NCBI RefSeq assembly: GCF_010093815.1
Contig: NW_022985553.1
Coordinates: 499,511-563,510, forward strand
DNA: 64,000 nt
Origin: Pseudovirgaria hyperparasitica
Lineage: Eukaryota > Ascomycota > Dothideomycetes > Acrospermales > Acrospermaceae
Reading direction: 5' to 3'
Shown here: positions 1-11,269 of the stretch, one piece after another
How positions within the stretch are numbered: position 1 is the first letter of the stretch
How the letters are laid out: each line of letters opens with the position of its first letter
Program-made: the position numbers and the translations under genes
The notes under the pieces: generated by a model
What the model saw: only the letters and a program-made list of their open reading frames with translations
Database searches by the model: none
Told to the model about the DNA's origin: nothing

Positions 1-592
1 ACTCTAGACCCGAACGGATCTAAACTAAAGAAGATAGTATATAAATTAATAACTTACCTTAAGAGTAAGGTAGATATACTAGAGAAGAAAATTTAGAATA
101 AGAGAACTAAATATAAGCTTAGTTAATATAGTAGTTATATAACCCGCGGAGCTACCTCTAAGGTAGTAGCTATAAAGTAAGGGATAAGCGTATATATAAA
201 TAAAAGTAAACTAGAGCTTAAGTTTACCGATATAAAGACTATTAATAATATTATATAGATTTAATTAGATACGCGTATAAATATAACGCTTATAGAATTA
301 TAGATTTATATATAGCTAAGTACTTTAGGGCGAAGTATAAAAAGAAGAAGAATATTATTAGGGCTAATACTAGGATAGACTTAACTAGACTACTATAGTC
401 TAGTATAGTCTATAATAGGTGGACCTAGGTTAAGCTAGCTAGAATAAGCAAGACTACTATATAAGTAGACCGTATATACTTAATTCCTACTCTTTAGAAA
501 TTAACCTCGTTAGAAGAGTAGACTACCCTTTTAAATATATTCACGAATCCTTCTATAACCTATTAGACTACTATTCTACGTCTATAATCCTT
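1..592 (+). mobile_element. Ty1/Copia fragment, second copy at window edge
   Basis: This segment is a near-identical direct repeat of 2788-3379 (offset 2787 nt, a handful of differences). It corresponds to the gag-like start of the larger Copia element in the same orientation. It begins at or before the window edge, so its true left end is not visible. At about 593 the similarity stops where a different short repeated element begins. It is a fossil, decayed by RIP, with many breaks. Confidence 0.75.
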
Positions 593-596
593 ACAT

Positions 597-1178
597 TTAT
601 ATAAGGAGGCGGGCTCTACGTACTAACTAACTATACTAAAAGGACCGAATCTTAAAGCTACTACTTTAAGGGTAGAGTATACTACTTATATATAACTACT
701 ATATATATATATAATTAACTAGTAGGCACGTGCCTAATAATATCTCCCCTTTTTAAAGGCGCGTGCCCTTATATATTATAGGTATCTACCTTATAAAAGA
801 TAAACTAAACTAGCTATAATAGGCCTAGTATAAACGAATTATATATACACCTAATTAATACTTATAATACCGCCTCTAGTACTAGACACGCTAACTTACC
901 GTAGTAATATTACTACTATATTATCTATTATATATATAAAGTACACGTAACGTGGTAAGCTAAATAGAATCGTATAAAATTTAATAACGGTTAACTAGAC
1001 CGAGAGTTAAACCCGTGACCCCGTAGTAGCTTTAAGATTATATAAGGAGGCGGGCTCTACGTACTAACTAACTATACTAAAAGGACTAAATCTTAAAGCT
1101 ACTACTTTAAGGGTGGAGCATACTACTTATATACGACTACTATATACATGTATAATTAACTGGTAGGCACGTGCCTAA
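597..1178. mobile_element. Short element with direct terminal repeats (TRIM-like)
   Basis: Two direct repeats of about 141 nt, 597-738 and 1038-1178, flank about 300 nt of non-coding sequence. Each repeat starts near ttatataaggaggcggg and ends with the palindrome ggcacgtgcc. Overall size and layout resemble a terminal-repeat retrotransposon in miniature, but the ends are not the usual TG...CA and I see no clear target duplication, so the class is uncertain. The block keeps noticeably more CpA and TpG than its surroundings, suggesting a younger insertion that met less RIP. It carries no coding capacity. Confidence 0.5.
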
Positions 1179-2787
1179 CAAGTTATAGAATAAACAAGAA
1201 CGCACATAATATTATTAAGTTAAGAATTAAATTACTAGAAAACTAGTAGATAGGTATCTAAACGGTCTAAAAAGAACTAAAATAGATAGAAACTAGGTAG
1301 ATAGAGCTAATATATACTATATAGAAACCCTAGTAAATAGAGCTATAGAGCTACTTCTCTATCTTATTATTACTCTTAGAGCGTAGTAAATAAACTAACT
1401 AAGTAATAGAGTAATAGAGGTTAGAGACCTTATTCTCTAGAGTAACCACGCGCTCGGTTAGAGTCTAGTAAGATAATAACTAAGCGCTAGAGTAGAGTAA
1501 CTAGACCTAAAGTTAGCTAATACGGTCTAGAATAATCTAGAATAGAATATATATTCTCTTATAAGGTAACTTAGAAGGAGAACTAGTAGATCTCTTATAA
1601 GACCCGTTAGTAGTATAAGACGGGTAGAAAGGAATAGTATAAATCTCTTCTACGGCCTTAGTAGCTAAAACTAACTCCCTAGAATAGATAGTCTAAGCGC
1701 TAGAAATCTCGCGGCGACTAAAAATTATAAGCTAAGGTTAATAATAATTAACGGTTTCTAAACTTATACTTTAATAATCTCTAGAAAGAGCTTATAGCGC
1801 TCTCTAAACTCCCTATATATAGAAGCTAGATAACTACTAGAACTACTAAGAGTCTCACGGACGCGAAGATTATTATATATATCTTATATATAAATAGGAA
1901 CCTAAAAACGTATTAGTATAGACGACTTTAGATTACCCTAGACTAAAATAGCCTAATAGACTTACCTAAAGATAAACTTTACTAAGGATAGTATAGCGGC
2001 GGTAGTAGATAGGGAGCTTAAAGATTAGGTATATAGGTCTATCGCGGTTAGTAGAGTAGTAGCTAATACTAGAGTTAGAGCGGAAGAGATATTTAGAGCT
2101 AGTAGCGTAAGCCTTAATATATTTAAAGTATATTAAACCGTAGTTTGCCGTTTTCCTATAGTATAAACCGTAACTACGTTTAGTATCTTCGGCGACCTAG
2201 ACCTTATTATTATTAGGGCTAGGTTTAGAGTAAATATTAAGGTTCTAAAAGGACCTAGAGTAACTAAGTTAGTCTATATTAGACTAAAAAGAGAAATAGT
2301 ATTTAGAGTAAGGCGGCGAAGGTATAAACTCTTAATTATCGTCTATAATAAGATCTTCTTTATCCTCTAAAGAAGGTAGAGTAGATAGATAGTACGAGTA
2401 GGTATAGGTAGGCTTTATAGCTACCTCTTCCGCAATACTAGTACTAGAATTATCTAGATTAGAGCGACTAGTAGCTATATTAGTAGTAATAGTAGTAATA
2501 GTCTTAGCTATCTTCTTCTCTAACTTAGAGCGCGCCTTTATACTACTATAATAAGTGGATTTTTTAGCCGGTATAGCTGGGGTAGAGATAATCTCTTTAG
2601 AGTAAGTCTTATAAGAGGAGGAGGTAGGCTTAGAAATAGGACTAGTATTAGATATCTATATATATACGTTAGCTAGAGATCTAAGAGTAGAATACTCGTT
2701 TAGCCTTAAAGATAATTAAAAAAGCTAAATTAGTAACTATAATAACGCGAATAGATTATATAGAACTAGCTCTAATAAAAATAGACT
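1179..2787 (-). mobile_element. Unclassified RIP-decayed repeat
   Basis: This stretch has no detectable similarity to the flanking Copia pieces. Conceptual reading of the minus strand around 2500-1900 gives a Ser/Thr- and Tyr-rich, gag-like composition, so a nucleocapsid-type ORF of another retroelement is possible. No enzyme domain is recognisable. It ends exactly where the main Copia sequence begins at 2788. It is a fossil with very many breaks. Confidence 0.4.
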
Positions 2788-5700
2788 ACTCTAGACCCGA
2801 ATAGATCTAAACTAAAGGAGATAGTATATAAATTAACGACTTACCTTAAGAGTAAGGTAGATATACTAGAGAAGAAAATTTAGAATAAGAGAACTAAATA
2901 TAAGCTTAGTTAATATAGTAGTTATATAACCCGCGGAGCTACCTCTAAGGTAGTAGCTATAAAGTAAGGGATAAGCGTATATATAAATAAAAGTAAACTA
3001 GAGCTTAAGTTTACCGATATAAAGACTATTAATAATATTATATAGATTTAATTAGATACGCGTATAAATATAACGCTTATAGAATTATAGATTTATATAT
3101 AGCTAAGTACTTTAGGGCGAAGTATAAAAAGAAGAAGAATATTATTAGGGCTAATACTAGGATAGACTTAACTAGACTACTATAGTCTAGTATAGTCTAT
3201 AATAGGTGGACCTAGGTTAAGCTAGCTAGAATAAGCGAGACTACTATATAAGTAGACCGTATATACTTAATTCCTACTCTTTAGAAATTAACCTCGTTAG
3301 AAGAGTAGACTACTCTTTTAAATATATTCCTAAATCCTTCTATAACCTATTAGACTACTATCCTACGTCTATAATTCTTATAAAGAAATACGGCTTTTCT
3401 TCTAAAGGTTATAAGTATTAAGACTATTATAAACTTAAAGCCTCTAAAGAAGATAATAAGTTAGATAAGAAGTCTTCTAAGTCTTCCTCTAAAAAGAACT
3501 TCTTAAGTAAGTAATAAAAGGCTAATAAGGCTAAAGTTATTAAAATTTTAGATTCTAAATCTAACTCTAATAATAACGTTATTAGTTTCTTTATAACTAT
3601 AGCTAATATAAATAGTAAGTAATCTTAAGTAGTAAGTTAGCCTCTTATTTTAGTAATATTTTTAGACCTAGATATTAAAGCTATTAGACTTCTTACGAAT
3701 TCTAATATAACTATAGATATATATAACTAGATCTTTAATTTAGGTGTATTATAATATATATTAGATTATATAAATAACTTTACCTTACTAGAACCGCGTA
3801 CCTCTAGTAATATATTAATTATAAATTATTAGAAGATTTCTATTAATAGTATTAGAATAGTTTTTCTAAATTATATTCTCTTAGATAATTCTATAAAAAA
3901 GATTAAACTTACTAATATCCTCTTTAGTAAGTAACTAAATTCTATACGCCTTTTCTTCTAGTTATATATTAGAAATTAAGGGTATAGTTTAAGAGTAAAA
4001 AGAAATAATCTCTTCTTATACGACTACTATAGATCTAAAGTAATATAGATAAAATTCTATAAGGGCCTTATAAAGATTTACCTACGCTATATATCTTCTC
4101 CGCTTCCATTATATACTATAGTATACTTTATATTATATAAAGAATTCTATTATACTATAGGTTATTATTACGTTATAAATTCTAAAAGACTTTATAAAGA
4201 TTTTAATATAATCTCTAAGCGGCTAAGTAACTTCTACTATAAGAGTTATAGTATATCTAAATCTATATATAAGAAGTCTTTAAGCTTAAATAGATAATAT
4301 AAGATACGGTTTAATAGAGTTTATAGTAATCTCTCTAGTAAAATACTACGTAAGTCTCTAAATAGATTATAGTACTATATCTCCTTTATTAAAGAATTAA
4401 CTTATTTTATATAGATCTATTTTATAAAGTATAAGTCCGAAGCTCCCGAAGTTATTATATAATTCTTTATATATATTAAGAAGTAGTTTAATATAGGTAT
4501 TAAAGAATTTATATCTAACTAAGGCGGTAAATATATTACTAAAAGTCTTTAAGACTTCTTTTATAAAACGGGTACTATATATATTACCTCTCCTATCTAC
4601 TCTTATAAGTCGAATAGTATAGCTAAAAGATTTAACTATATAGTTTAAATATTAGTAAGATCTATTCTCTCTTCTAATACTAAGTTAAAATTCTAGACTA
4701 AAGTAATTTATATAATAACGTTTATTAAGAATATTATACTATATACCTCTCTTCTAATAGTTAATATACTATATTATACTCTCTTTAGTAAGAAGCCTTC
4801 TATCTAAAACTTATATCTATTTAGAGTTACCTACTATATATATATCCCGAAAGAAGTACGAAAGCTAGATAGTAAGCTTCTCTATAGATTAGAGAAAGGT
4901 ATTCTAGTTAGCTATAGTAAATTAGATAAAATCTATAAGTACTATATTCCTAACTATAAGGTTATTATTAAGTTATAAGATATTACTTTCGTACTCTTTA
5001 ATCCGAGACTACTTCTATAGTAATCTCTTTCCTTAATTATTATAGAAAGAGATAGCTCTAAAGAAGAGTCGGATAATAGAGGAGTATCTTATAATATACT
5101 AGTCGTAATCTAAAATATATAGAACCTCTAGCCCTATATAGAAGATATAATAAGTCTTACTAAGATACTCTAATAGAGATTATCTACCCTTTCTTATAGT
5201 AGGACGTCTCCTACTATATCTAGAGTAAATTAACTAAAATTCGAATCTTCCTCTAGCTATAACCTACTATATAAAAGTCTATATCTATTAAGATTATCTT
5301 CTAATATATCTTATTTTAGAAGGAAACGTAAGTATATAATTTATTTTAATAACTCTATAAATTTAGTAGATGCGGAAGAGAAGAAAATAATCTATACTCT
5401 ATTAGTTAATACTACCTTAAATATAGATATTCCTTTAAATCTAAAAGAGGCTAGGAATTCTTCTAATTAGTATTAGTAGTAAATAGCTATTAAAAAGGAG
5501 CTAAGAAGTTATAAGATTAATTAATTATAGTAGAAAGCTCTACTTACTACGAATATCCCTATAATAGTTAGCTCTAGATAGGTATTTAATATTAAGACTA
5601 CTATAGATAATACTAAAGTTTATAAGGTATATCTTATTATATAGGGCTTTACGTAGAAATATAGTCTTAATTATAATAAAACTTTTATACCTATTATTAA

Positions 5701-7306
5701 ATATAATTCTCTTTATATTATACTCTAATAGGCTATATAATTTAATAAGTATATTTACTAGATCGATTTTAATACTATCTATCTAAATAGTAGTCTATCT
5801 AAAAATATCTATATATGATACCCGCTAGACTTTAAAAAACTAGGTAAGATTCTTAAGCTCTAAAAGGTAATTTATAGATTAAAATAATCTAGTTAGAAAT
5901 AGTTTTATACCTTATATAACCTTCTTTAATCTCTTAAATTTGAATAGTTATAGTTTAATCTATATATCTTTATTAGATATATTATTATTACTATCTATAT
6001 TAATAACCTACTACTTATAGAGAAGAAACCTTATATTTAATACTTTAAGTAATAGATTATAGAACGTATAAAATATAAAGATCTTAGAGAAGCGCGCTTA
6101 ATATTAGGTATTAAGATTAATTAATCTTAAGAAGACTAAATTAAGCTTTCTTAAAAGGCTTACTCTTAATATATTCTAAAAAGGTTTAGTATAATAGATT
6201 ATAATAGTAGAAAGACTCTAGTTAATATAAATACCTTTCTAATAAGATCGGAAGAAATTATTAATTAAGAACGCTAGCTTATATATATATAACTAATTAG
6301 ATTACTTAATTATCTCGTTACTAGTACGCGTCTAGATCTTACCTTTATAGTTAGAATATACACTACTTTTAATACAAATCTATTAGAGTAATATACTTAA
6401 ATAGCCTTTAGTATATTATAATATATTAAGTATACTATCAACTAATACCTTATACTAAAGAAATCTAAAGGCGTAATAGAAATTAATATATTCTTAGATA
6501 CTTCTTAGGGTTTAGATTCTAATACCGCTAAGTCTATCTCTATATATATTCTTTAATTAAATAGAAGCTTAGTTACCTAGAATAGTAAGAGATAATTATA
6601 TATTACTAAGTTAATATACAAAGTAGAGTATATAGCCTATTTAAAGACTATAAGTTACTTATAGTAGGCCCTACTAGATATAAAAGAGATCTTTATAAGT
6701 TATAATATTCTAGTTCCTTATCTTCTTATAGATAATTAAGCTGCTATAGTACTTATCTAAAACTAATAAATTACGGTATAGTCTAAATATATAGCTATAT
6801 ATTATTACGTAGTCCGTAAATTATTTACTAATAGAGTTATATCTATATAGTATATTATAAGTTATAATAATATTACTAATATAGGAATAAAAGAACTACC
6901 CTTACTACTACTAGATTAAATAAAGATAATAATTAGTTTATAGTAGAGTTATTTCTCTTATAGTTATATCTCTTCTTTATTCTTCTTAGTACTATCTCTT
7001 ACTATTACTCTTTTAAGCTTTCCTTTATTTAATTATTACTAAGTATATATATATACTTAGTATAGAGAAGTATTATCGGAAGGTACTTTAAGTAAGAGAT
7101 ACTATTTCCTAAACGGGACTAGTGTCTAAACGGTTAAATAGCTTTGACTCTATCCCTAGAACTTAGCTATATATATAATTATAGAATATATTTAATAACC
7201 TTAATCACGTCTACTTTCTACTTATAATAGTAGTAAGGTAATCTATATAGACTCTTAGAGATAAACTAAGGTATTGTATCTCTCTATGTAAATAGAGGAC
7301 GTTACA
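2788..7306 (+). mobile_element. Decayed Ty1/Copia-type LTR retrotransposon
   Basis: Conceptual translation on the plus strand shows, in Copia order, a gag-like region (about 2788-3600), a protease-like patch (about 3750-3900), an integrase core (about 4380-4680), reverse transcriptase (about 5560-5960) and an RNase H region (about 6600-6880). Integrase lying upstream of reverse transcriptase separates Copia from Gypsy elements. A candidate 3' LTR runs 7123-7306 with TG...CA ends and a purine-rich tract just before it. The element is heavily decayed by RIP with a very large number of breaks, so it is old and inactive. Confidence 0.8.
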
Positions 7307-7780
7307 ATCTTTGCCAGCGGCTATCGTTGTTATAGAAGATACGCGTTACTCGTTCTCCTTAAGATGGCTCTGTTTTAGTCTCTAATGCCGCTCCTATGAG
7401 GTGCATTATTGCTACTACCTCTCCAAGGTCCCTAGAGTCCTTATTATCGGGCGGGTAGGAAATCTTAAAGAGTCGACGTGTTATATGTCGTATATCTTTA
7501 TCGTTCTTAAAGTCTTATAGACGAGACTAAGCCCGCTATGCCATATGTATTGCTTTGGCAATAGCTGGTTAAATATCTATGCTATCATTTCTACATGATT
7601 CATCGACATAATAGCGCACCTCCGCCGTAACTAGAGGAAGGTAAAGAAGATAGGTAGAGAGTAGGAATACTACTAGAGAAACCATTATAGAGTAGAACGA
7701 AAGTTAAAGAATAAAGATTCCGGGAAATTCTTAGTTATAACTTAAATATTATATTTCGATTAAAAAGCGCCATATTTCTA
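7307..7780. other. Transition zone next to the RIP island
   Basis: The base composition is intermediate between the island and normal DNA, as expected for RIP leaking past a repeat edge. I see no gene. A 20-bp unit is present twice in tandem at 7751-7770 and 7772-7791 (one mismatch), running into the carboxypeptidase fragment. Confidence 0.5.
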
Positions 7781-8180
7781 TTAAAAAGCGCGAGCGAGGG
7801 ATATACTATCTACCCAGACCAGTATAACATCGAAGTTGACATTTCTTAGTCTTAGCTTATTGTAAATTCCTCGTCCTCGAGAGTAATTAGCTCCTGCATA
7901 GTTGTTGACAACGATCGTATGAGGTAACAAGCTCCGTAAAACCTTGGCCTCTGCTGGAGACACGACCACGTCGAGTTTCTCCGCGCCAGGATTCAGCGGG
8001 TGAGCGGGTAGATAGACCCTCGATCTTGGCTGCCAGTGCATCATCGCCAGCTCTGAATGACACTCGGAGAACCATAAAGCCGGCGTAGTCGACCTTTTCG
8101 CCCGCAGCGCAGCGGCTGCTGCCCAGGGCAACACAAGCGGTAGCCAAAAGAGCCTCATGTTTAATCCCGCGTAACATCAT
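7781..8180 (-). pseudogene. M14A metallocarboxypeptidase fragment (prepropeptide only)
   Basis: Reading leftwards from ATG at 8180, the sequence gives a signal-peptide-like start and then a stretch matching the Propep_M14 domain (EKVDYAGFMVLRVS). The reading then moves to another frame near 8010, where the second half of the propeptide continues (GAEKLDVVVSPAEAKVLRSL). Secreted fungal carboxypeptidases A carry this inhibitory propeptide ahead of a zinc peptidase domain of about 300 residues. No peptidase domain (HxxE...H) follows: the sequence reaches the RIP-affected zone and stops at 7781. I read it as a host gene broken by one frame shift and loss of its 3' three quarters, probably when the repeat island arrived. 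An intron at the frame change cannot be excluded. Confidence 0.6.
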
Positions 8181-8295
8181 ATGGAACCCTAAACGCGTTT
8201 CGACGATGAATAGAGCAATAAGCAACCGATGACCGTGAGTCTGGCGTTGGAAGCCAGTGAGAAGTCCTTACCTAGGTACCGGATGCTTATCCATC

Positions 8296-8444
8296 TCAGT
8301 AAACTCAGACCCCCACGTACGTAATCAACGTCAAGCCGCTAAGACGACGAGGGTCTCAGGGTCTGAGCCTTTTTGGTTCAGACCCTCTTGGAGAAAGGCG
8401 TAGCGCCTTGGCGTCCTCTTCGTAGAGAGGTCTGAGTTTACTGA
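8296..8444. mobile_element. MITE-like inverted-repeat element (149 bp)
   Basis: Perfect 16-bp inverted repeats lie at 8296-8311 and 8429-8444 (TCAGTAAACTCAGACC and its complement). Inside is a second hairpin with 12-bp arms and a TTTTT loop at 8358-8386, and a smaller palindrome (aaggcg-tag-cgcctt). No coding capacity and no clear target-site duplication are seen. It could be a miniature inverted-repeat transposable element or another structured repeat. Confidence 0.45.
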
Positions 8445-9200
8445 AATAAAGTCACGCAGCAGCATCGTATCGCGATAACCCAAGGGTTTTGAAAGCAGAA
8501 GAATCCGACTCCAAAGTTGTTATCCCATTAAGGACTGAATTTACGTACTCAAAGGGATCACTATGTGCTCTATTAGCTACCTGAGAGAACATGTCCTCAC
8601 GTCAGGAAGCTGTTAAAAGAGAGATCTGATTCAGAGTCGATGCCATATGAGACTAGCAGTTCTCGAGTATTGAAGCTACTCACGTGCAACAACATGATTA
8701 GTCTGCTTACTTTTGTCGCTCAGTACTCAGCGTCAAGCACTCCACGCTCGTCATTGGAGATCGTTCGTCTTAGGAGTTCGTTCATTGCAGCTCGAATCGA
8801 AGAATCTCATCAGTGGGCAAGAAATGCAAAGCTCAATAGGAACCTATTTCGCTATCTCTCCTCCATCGCCACAGTGTTCCTTCCTTTATACATGATCTAA
8901 ATAGGAATGACCATATTTCTATCAGTCGAGCCCATCGGCGCAATGCGCATCTCAAGGGGGTAGTCCCACCGTAAACACCACACTCCATTTTAAAGGAGAA
9001 AAGAATGATATAGAGAATAGAGAAGGAAGTTCCCTGTCGACTCTGTGGCCTAGAAAACATACGCATGTGGTATCAATAAGAGAGTGCAAACAGAATAAAA
9101 CATAGACAACGCCACCAAAGAGTAATGCTAATATGTACGATCGAAATTCCCATCAAAGTGCCGTTAATCCGTGGCCGTCATCGTCGTCAAGTGTCATGCA
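8445..9200. other. Intergenic, nothing recognised
   Basis: This is the 3' flank of CRZ1. Short open frames (8640-8900 and others) lack similarity or coding character. No RNA gene is recognised. Confidence 0.5.
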
Positions 9201-11269
9201 TCATCTGCCGAGGGGTTTGGTTTCGTAATCACTAGCCCAACCTTGTTGCTGGTAGCTTTGACCGTTATCTTCGTCCTCGTAGAAATCACCGCCCGAGCTA
9301 GCATCAAAGCTACTGCGGGCACTGATGTCGCCTTCATACTCATCAGGAGGACCTGGTGGAAGCGAGTCCCATTGCAACCCAGCAAGAGCCGGATATTGGG
9401 CGAGCAGTGCAGCAGGCAAAGCATATCCGCCCGAGGAACCAGGCATGCCCATCCCGCTGTCCATGCTAGGACCGGAGTATTGGCCAAATGCTGAGCCCGC
9501 AGACATCTCCATGCCTGGAATTGGTGGTACCATCGTGCTCATCATGCCGTTTTGCTGCTGCATTTGTTGTTCTTCTTGCCAGCCCCTCTCCTGTGCTTCT
9601 TCGTCAAGCAGGGGCCGGATGCACACACGACCCGCCTCTGATCGAAAATGTCGTCCAAGGGCATCAGCACGAGCAAATCTGCGGCCACAACCCCAGGTTC
9701 CATTTTCTTTGAGGACGCCACGACATACGAACTTCTTCTCTCCAGAGTGGAGACCCTCGTGCCTCTTCCGGTCATGCTGACGTGCGAAAGCTTTACTACA
9801 GACGCTACAGACGAAAGGACGCTCGTCGGTGTGCGTGCGAAGATGTGAGCGCAGGTTGTAAGCACGTGTGAATCGCTTTGGACATAGAGAACATTGAAAT
9901 GTTGCTGGATGCTTCTGTTGGCGCTTCATGTTACCGCCTTCTGTGCCTGACCCTGTTGAGGCAGGTCTGGACGGGTCTGCTAGGTCCAGGATGTAGTCCC
10001 GGTTAGGCAGATTGGACGTTGAGGACCGGCGAGATGATTTTGTGGATGGGGACGGAGAGCGTGAAGTGGCAGATCTTGGTGACAGGCCTTGATCATCACC
10101 AGGGCTCGAAGCACGAGTGCTTTGACTGCTGAAAGGATCAGACTTTGCGCGCATGCGATTCCGGCTTCGCGCTGGTCATAATTGTTAGTCTCAGTTTAAC
10201 CAATGATTTAAATATCCTCACATCTGTCTGGAGGACTTAGAGCGTCGCCTGGATGCTGCTGAGCTGGCTTAGGAGGCTCAAAACTTGTTTGTCTGGACGG
10301 AGGCGCAAAGTCAATATTGATCTCGGGAGGAGACATCTGATCGGCGTGACCACTATAGTCTTGAACAGTGCCTCCAAGAGTCGGAAACTGTTCCTGTGCT
10401 TGGCTGGAATATATGCCTGAATTGGGCCCTAGGCCATAATTGTCGGCCTGTGTAAAAGGGGGAAGCTGATGTTGCTGTGGGAGCAAACTGGGGGAAATAT
10501 GAGGACTGTGGCCAGGAGACGGCCCTCGATTCTCGTTCAAAGTGAAGTGCCCAAAGCTGGAGAGATCTTGGAACAACGCAGGGTCCTGCTGGGCTCCCAA
10601 GAGTGGTGATGGGTTGTTTTCTGGATCAAAGTTGTCTTGGTTCCCTAGATATGGCGAAGGATGTGCGGAGTTTGAAGAGACATCGGAGAAGGTGTCTGAC
10701 GGTGCTCTGTGGTGACCGAACCTCATGTTCCCCCACTCATTGTTCTGCATATTCTGCATAGGAAAGGCGGCACTAGAGGGATCGAGGGAGGCATGTCTCG
10801 AGTGGCCCGGTGAAGGAAAGCCACCTTGGTTCAGGTTCGGCGAATGGTGAGGGCTTATACTTGTGGCGCGGTGCATATTGTTATGCGGTTGTAGGAGGTG
10901 AGGAGGGGTTGGTGAGTGGGCTTGCGACGTCGCCATCTGGCTCATGAGAGAGTTCGAGTCTAGCAGTGACGGATCGAGGAAGGTGTTGTTGGAGGTCTGA
11001 TCGTCAAGGAACGAGGGATCGATAGTGTTTCCAAAGATTCCCGAGCTATTACTGTTGTCAATGCCGACGAAGTGATTTGATTGTGGGTCGAAGCTAGTTT
11101 GGTTCAGGTCGTATGGCTGGGCAGAATTCGAATTGAGCTGTGAAGTGAACTGAGGCTGGTCCAAGGCTAAGCCAGTGGCAGTGGAAGGGTCGAAGGAAGC
11201 ATGTGGCGAAGGCGAAGGGGAGTGCCTTATATGAGCATGCGAGGCAGAGGGAGAGCGACCCCGGTCCAT
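9201..11269 (-). CDS. CRZ1: Calcineurin-responsive C2H2 transcription factor Crz1/CrzA
   Basis: Crz1 is dephosphorylated by calcineurin when cytosolic calcium rises, enters the nucleus and activates ion-homeostasis and cell-wall genes. There are two exons, 11269-10222 and 10171-9201; the 50-nt intron has a GTGAGG donor, an ACTAAC branch and a CAG acceptor. The product is 672 aa, close to Aspergillus CrzA. The N-terminal half is Ser/Pro/Gln/Asn-rich and disordered. PEINID at about residues 315-320 resembles a calcineurin-docking PxIxIT site. A Ser-rich patch (about 386-403) follows the conserved RNRMRAKSD segment. Three C2H2 fingers occupy about 441-525: two canonical (CSLC...HLRTH, CSVC...HEGLH) and the long third finger typical of Crz1 ([13 protein letters not shown]). 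I chose the ATG at 11269 (MDRGRSPS), which matches the family start. The upstream leader is long and pyrimidine-rich on the coding strand. Confidence 0.93.

Larger units (their letters stand above)
1..7306. other. RIP-mutated AT-rich repeat island
   Basis: This block is extremely AT-rich and dominated by TpA. Long stretches contain almost no CpA or TpG, while CpG (for example in cccgcggag) survives. That is the classical mark of RIP, which converts CpA to TpA in duplicated DNA of filamentous ascomycetes. No open frame of useful length exists on either strand. The edge is abrupt: ordinary base use returns gradually after about 7270. The island is a patchwork of at least four repeat pieces listed separately. 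No functional gene is expected here. Confidence 0.9.

Noticed and set aside
9325-9780. 151-codon plus-strand frame across CRZ1
   Set aside because: Antisense shadow of the zinc-finger exon.
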